From: Nectonema munidae
Taxonomy: Eukaryota; Nematomorpha; Nectonematoida; Nectonematidae
Reading direction: 5' to 3'
NCBI GenBank assembly: GCA_030549495.1
Contig: JAUIRK010000561.1
Location: 131,501 to 195,500, forward strand
Length of the DNA stretch: 64,000 nucleotides
Part shown: one piece after another, positions 58,641-64,000 of the stretch
How positions within the stretch are numbered: the stretch's first letter is position 1
How the letters are laid out: each line of letters starts with the position of its first letter
Made by a program: the position numbers and the translations under genes
Notes under the pieces: generated by a model
What the model was told of the DNA's origin: nothing
The model's database searches: none
What the model saw: only the letters and a program-made list of their open reading frames with translations

Positions 58641-58714
58641 GTCGTGAAAATTTTGTCCTCTTAATTCATTATTGACTAAAAAAATGTAAATATTAAAAAA
58701 ATTGAAATCTTGAT

Positions 58715-58792
58715 CATTTCTGATTATTCCAAAATTTTATAACCATTTTTATGACTGATTTTAGGTTTAATTTATGCTAAATGATGCAATAA
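58715..58792. repeat. Direct repeat of about 80 bp, copy 2
   Basis: Second copy of the sequence at 58048-58128, here without the MITE termini. Confidence 0.85.
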
Positions 58793-61700
58793 TTCCATTT
58801 TAATGAGTCCATTTTGCAATAATTCCATATGGATTTTTTTCCTTTGGAAAATATCTCATTAACTAATAATAAAATTAATCTAATTATATCATGTATCACA
58901 AATTGCTTTAACTTTTCTCTGTTTTTCTTATTTTTAAATAGATGTAGATTTTGTAAAAAAAATTCAAAAAAATTCCCTATTTTTTATAAAAAAAAGTTTC
59001 TATTTATAAAAAGTAAATTTAGTATTAATTTACTTATAAGTAGATCCAAATAAAAAAATTTTTTTTCCAATTTTTAAATTTTCTTATGTAAATTCGTTTA
59101 AATTTGATTTTAATATTTTAAATGTTTACCCTTAAACGAAAATTTTATACGAGAATTTTTTAAAAACAGTTACCATGTCTATCTTAAAGGGCATTCTTTT
59201 ATCTCGTATTTCACGATGTAACCTATTTGCAAAATTTACTTTTTTATAACCCCTTGAACAATATGCAAGATTTTTCTATTTTTTCAAGATATTTTAGCGT
59301 GTAAAATAAATAATTACATATTTTTTTCATTTTTTTTTGCATATTCATAAAATTTACACTTACCACGTTAAAAAATATTTTTGCGAAATTTTAGAAAAAT
59401 TAAATCTCCATCATTTTTTCATGTTCTATATATATATATATCAATTTGTAGGGGATTTTTAACTGAAGAAGAATATAAAACAAAAATATAATTTTTATGT
59501 TTTTATTTGAAAAATTTTGAGGTCAAATTTTAAAATCCCAAATATTGACTTGGGAGAAAAATGAAAAACAATTTTTTTCCCCAAAATATAACTTCCACCA
59601 TTGGAATCAGAGTATTCAAATCTACGAAAAAATATTTTTATATTTTTGAAAAAATTCCAATCTGATCGTTTTTCAATCCGCATTTTAACACCTCGTATCA
59701 GCGAGGCTCAAAACTGCTTTAATGATGAAAAATTTCTACTTTTTATACATTTTTAGATTACTCTGAACATTCTGAATAACAATATTTACTTTTTTTACCA
59801 TAATTTTTTTGCTTCAAAAAATTCCATATATATGTGTCATGTGTGTATTGTATATGTACTTAAATTAACCAATGAAAAAAAAATTGCATCAATAACATTT
59901 TACATTCTCAATGTATCCAATTCAAGTTATGGCTAATGGCTTCATTTATTCTTCTTAGAGAGATAATAAATTTCTTGGTTACTATTTTAAATCTATTCTT
60001 TTAATTTATTAATAAAATTCGATTCTTTATTAAAGTTATTTTTTATATTTGTTAATATTGTAATTTTGATTTCTATAAATTGAAACATACTATTGTTGAT
60101 TTTTAAAAATGTAAAGTGTTATCAATAATAGGGATGTACCAGATTTTGAAAAAAGTCAAATCAGATATCCGATCAGATTTACCGGATATCCGGATGGATA
60201 TTAGATTGGTTGGAGATATCAAAGCACTTTCAGTCGTAAGGCTATATACTCGCATTATGCTTAAGATGGTTAATCACAATGTTTGTGAATTTGTTCCTTC
60301 AACTCTTAAGCTGAGAGGTACACACTAACAACCATTAAGGCTCATATTAGATTGGACAATAGAGATAATTATTTTATTTAATGATTTAATTATTAAAGAA
60401 AAAGTATACTCTATTTGCATCTATTTAAATTTCACAATAAATTATAAAATATTTACTTAAAACAAAGCAAACACTAATCCCCCTACTTCTTTAAGAAAAT
60501 TTTATTTTTTCATGAGAGCAATAGTTTTCAACGTTCAGTTTATTACGATGTTCGGTTTAAATGAAACTTGCTGAATTAAAACGACGTTCAGAAGTGACAG
60601 AACTCGGTGGTGCACTTAAATATTTAAGAACTAAATTTTTAATTCTAAGAAATTTGTTTTTATATTTTCCACCATGTAGAAGACTTTTCTTTCTTGGCAG
60701 CAATACTTCAGTCAAATAAATTTCCAACCTTAGTTTTTTTCATTCAAAAATTTTTTAGATGTAGCTACATCTTTTTCTGCTGTAAAAATCTTCAAAAATT
60801 CTTATATTTGCATCTATTATCATATTAATTTTGTAATTAAAGTCCATATTTTCACCAAAGCAAAGAATTTTTTTTACTAAAATTTTTTTATTCTGTTCTG
60901 ATTCTTTAAAATTTAATCCTTATTTCATTTTGTAAATTCTTTTAAATTTTAAATAGTTTTGTTGTGCGCAAAGTAAGGATATTAAATTAAAGAAATTATA
61001 TAACTTACCAAAGTAAAAATTTAAGTAGAATAAATTTTGTTTATTTTCTAAAAAGCTAAATTAAATTAAATTTAGGAAAAATGGCCGCCATTAATTGATT
61101 TACAGCTCGTTTCGGTCCGGTTAAAAAGTGGCGCAAGATTAATTTAGACATGTATTTTTTGAAATAATAAAGTTCAAGCTAAAGTAAAAATTTTTATTAA
61201 GTTTAAGTTCTTTTTTATTCTTTAAAATTTCTTGATTTAATTGAAAATAATGTGTTAAATAAAGCGCAGATTTTAATGCCCGCTTGGTAAAAAAGTGCCG
61301 CAATGTTTTAATAAAATGTATCATTTTTTTCTTACTCTTACTTAAATAGATTGCCCGATGACGTGTAGTTGCCTGTAAACCAGCATATGTGACTTATGTA
61401 TGTAAGGCGCATCAAACAACTTACAAACTATATGATTATTTCATTTTTTTCTTTTATACTTTTTAGACGCGTAATATAACTATTTTTAATTTCCTAAAAA
61501 AAATTTTAATGTTTTTTGAACTCGAGCAGATTTTAACGTTATTAAAGGTTTGTTTATGCTTCCATTTCAACTAAACTTTTTAATTTTACATCTTTTTTTG
61601 AAAAAATTAAAGTTTTTATTGAAGGAGAATATATTTTCTTAAGATGCAGAAAAAATTATTAAATCGATGTATTCCACATATATCGATGAAGTTTCTCTAA

Positions 61701-62923
61701 CAATTTTGAAATATTTTAACTATACCTCTAAAATTGAGCTCAGACAGTAGCTTTTTTAAAATGTGCTGAGAACGGGGATTTCGTAAAACATATTTGTCGA
61801 TAAATAGTCCTATACGATCATCATCAATAAAACCTTTTTTGGAAAGTAATTTGGAGCGGTGATTTCATAGAATATATTTTTTAGACATTTCATTTTTTTT
61901 CCTTACATTTCATGCCATTATCAATTAATCCCTTTTAGAAATAACCAATGATACACACCCCTTTCTATTATTCGATACCAATGATCTTTACGGGTATCAA
62001 TTATCCTTGCGGGTTTTGAGGGGACCTAGATGATCTTTTAGGGTAACAATTATTTAGGATACCTAGAATCCGTTCTGCCTCAAGCGAAGAGAGAGATGAA
62101 TGGGGTAACTTTCGTTGAGCTATATTTGATTAGAGGCAGTAATGTAGTCATTAATTTGAACAGGAGTCCATACATTTTTCAGCAAGGCAAATATTTTGTA
62201 TAGCACATAACTATATAAGAACGTATTCTCTACAATTTAAAGTTTAAAAGGTTTATCCCGATTGAGTACTGTAAGTGAAAGAGTTAAATAAATGCAATAG
62301 AATACACAAATTAGGAAAAAGGCCCTTATTATATTTGTAAATATAATTTTAAACAATCAAGTCTTTTATTCCATAAATCAAATAACATAGCATCTTTATT
62401 CTTAGATATTCGTTTTATTCAATGTTTTAGTTTTTTATTTATCAAGATTGATTTGAATAGTTGGGAATGTTTTCACAACTTAGTACGTGTGTTTCCATTT
62501 TTACGTAATTTCTAGCGCATAACTTAACGAATGGAATAGCTGATTTATTTAAATTTAACGTTTGTAGCAAATTTTAAACCTTCAATTTCTATTTAAAAGG
62601 ACTGCATTTATATTCACTGCTACATACCCGATAATTCATAGAGCCATGTCCTAAATATATTTTTAAACAATTTACTTTACTAACTGAATATATATGTGTA
62701 TGTAGAATATGAAGATTATATAAGATGATTCCTTGTTTTTCTGTGTTACTAATCAAGCTTGGCAACAATTCTTTGCTAAAAATTTTAAACAACAATGTAA
62801 TCAATCCACCTAACTAATTCATTTGATATGAACCAATCTTGTTGGCAATTAGTGAGGTGAGAGCCTGAGAAATATCTTTTAGCTCGTAATCAATATTGCA
62901 TCGGATGGTTGTTGAATAATCTG
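58793..62923. other. Long non-coding stretch
   Basis: About 4.1 kb of very AT-rich DNA. A self-complementary word CCGGATATCCGG lies near 60182 within an ATATCCG-rich segment (60165-60200). No exon or transposase was recognised. Confidence 0.35.
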
Positions 62924-62950
62924 CTGTGGGATAAATGAGGTCTGACTGTA
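62924..62950. mobile_element. Pogo-like terminal sequence, second instance
   Basis: Read on the minus strand, TACAGTCAGACCTCATTTAT resembles the terminus at 24950-24978 (TACAGTCAGACCTCGTTTAT). The opposite end was not identified. Confidence 0.35.
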
Positions 62951-63620
62951 TTACCAATGAGTCCTCTAATATAACCCTTTCCACATGGTCTTTAGAAGAA
63001 AAAATCATGTTTAACCTTTGAACACCAAATATAAAATTGGCTCAACCAAAAATTCAGTTCCCTAAAGATTTACAAAAGAGATCATTTTTAGTCATGGTAT
63101 AAAACCTTCACTTGTTTAGAGTATAGCGTATCTTATAGACTATACAGGTAGACTGTGACCATCCGTTTCAATAACTGGTAAATGGCAATAAGGAGGGATA
63201 AAGACTTAATTACATCTGATGAGTAGTGTTCACTCTTATATGAATTATTTTGTCCCCTTGTTGACGTTAAAGAGTTGTTCACAAACTTTCTAAAAATTTT
63301 CGGCGTAGCGGTCTAACTATAATTTTTTAATACCTCGGGGTCTCATTTAAAAAAAATAAATCAAAATATAAACTACTGTACTAATAAATCTACACCATTG
63401 TTTATTCAAAAATTGTCCCAACAATTCAAATCTCAATGGGATGGATGGCATCTGCTTTGTTTAAACCAGTTTGTCTAAATTTGGCCAATGCAACTTTTAT
63501 ATCATTACTCACTTCCAATCTGTTTCAGGATTTGGTTTCAATGGCAAGTAGCATGGAAAACGCTTGTTGTTTGCCTCCACCTTTTGTCATCTGGGTGTCC
63601 ACAGATCGATGATGGCCGCA
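62951..63620. other. Non-coding stretch next to the LINE
   Basis: Nothing recognised up to about 63500. From there to 63620 the GC content rises and the DNA is probably the 3' UTR of the adjoining LINE. Confidence 0.35.
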
Positions 63621-64000
63621 TCATTTATCGTTTGCCAAGCTGTCCCTCCACCTCACGAGCAATTGGCTGACTGAGACTGGGTCGGTCTAGAGGTTAATAG
63701 GAGTGAGGGATGTGCGTAAGTGTGCACATGAGAACAGATGTTGAGTGTTGTGTGTCTTAGTGTTACATAGGGGGCATATTGGGCTCTGGTTGTTGTGTCA
63801 GGGCTAATTTTGTTCGTGTAGTAGTGGCGATTTGTTGGCTATGACTTGTGCTAGTGCTTGTTTAATTCTGTTTCTTGTGAGCTAATTTGTGAGGGAGATT
63901 TGTTGATGATGTTGTTTTTTTGTAGTGTCTTTAAATAGTTTGTGACTGCTTGAGAGTGGATGATTTGGTTTATGTGTGTTTGGTCTTGATTAGGAAACTT
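63621..64000 (-). mobile_element. LINE ORF2 C terminus (runs off the window)
   Basis: The minus-strand frame ends at a stop at 63621. Its last part reads PICPLCNTKTHNTQHLFSCA, then HLRTSLTPINL, a stop, TDPVSVSQLLVRWRDSLAND. The Cys/His pattern CPLC...H...HLF.C followed by L.TDP and QLL.RW is the conserved C-terminal motif of I/jockey-type LINEs. At least three in-frame stops lie in this fragment (one replaces the Trp expected before TDP). The coding strand is C/A-rich, like the I-group LINE at 20-23.6 kb, but the sequences differ. Confidence 0.65.

Noticed and set aside
62814-63008. 64-codon minus-strand frame resembling a conserved peptide
   Set aside because: It runs over a pogo-like terminus, which explains the recurrence of its words elsewhere in the window.

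Overview
The window reads as nuclear DNA of an AT-rich invertebrate, most likely an arthropod. Protein-coding pieces use GT-AG introns, most of the sequence is long AT-rich non-coding DNA, and transposon debris is dense: LINEs, a Penelope-like element, hAT, pogo-like and piggyBac-like DNA elements and tRNA-derived SINEs. A caligid copepod would fit this texture, but that is inference; nothing here fixes the species. I saw no LTR retrovirus, Polinton or other virus-like fossil and no CRISPR array.

Three host loci can be supported. (1) 11.2-12.1 kb, minus strand: a small gene for a secreted 218-residue protein of unknown function, with a TATA box, a signal peptide and a nearby poly(A) signal. 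A possible further exon lies downstream. (2) 35.9-38.2 kb, plus strand: an intact, intronless 752-codon reading frame recognisable as Integrator subunit 13 (INTS13/asunder). (3) 49.5-56.8 kb, minus strand: part of a multi-exon gene for an extracellular EGF-repeat protein. I assembled six exons from splice sites, compatible phases and cysteine patterns. Neither the first nor the last exon is in view.

Mobile DNA by region: 0-9 kb holds hAT ends, a TIR-bounded element carrying a histone-type 3' stem-loop, a perfect 499-bp (TCA)n tract, two related piggyBac-like MITEs and a hAT transposase relic. 12.5-16.6 kb is a jockey/CR1-like LINE (minus). 17.3-18.9 kb holds a hAT MITE with a perfect 8-bp target duplication, a LINE tail and a SINE-like head. 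19.9-23.7 kb is an I-group LINE with RNase H (minus). 26.1-27.4 kb is an old CR1-type LINE (plus) interrupted by a SINE. 28.5-30.2 kb is a hAT relic (minus), 31.2-32.4 kb another CR1/L2-type LINE (minus), and 33.7-34.7 kb two different hAT relics back to back. 40-46 kb has tandem repeats and a pogo-like MITE. A Penelope-like remnant with a perfect 71-bp inverted repeat lies in an intron of the EGF gene. The window ends inside another LINE (minus).

The most unusual item is the 386-bp element at 478-863. Between its terminal inverted repeats it carries a CRE-like site, a TATA box and, about 100 bp further on, a perfect match to the metazoan histone mRNA 3' stem-loop, with no histone reading frame between them.
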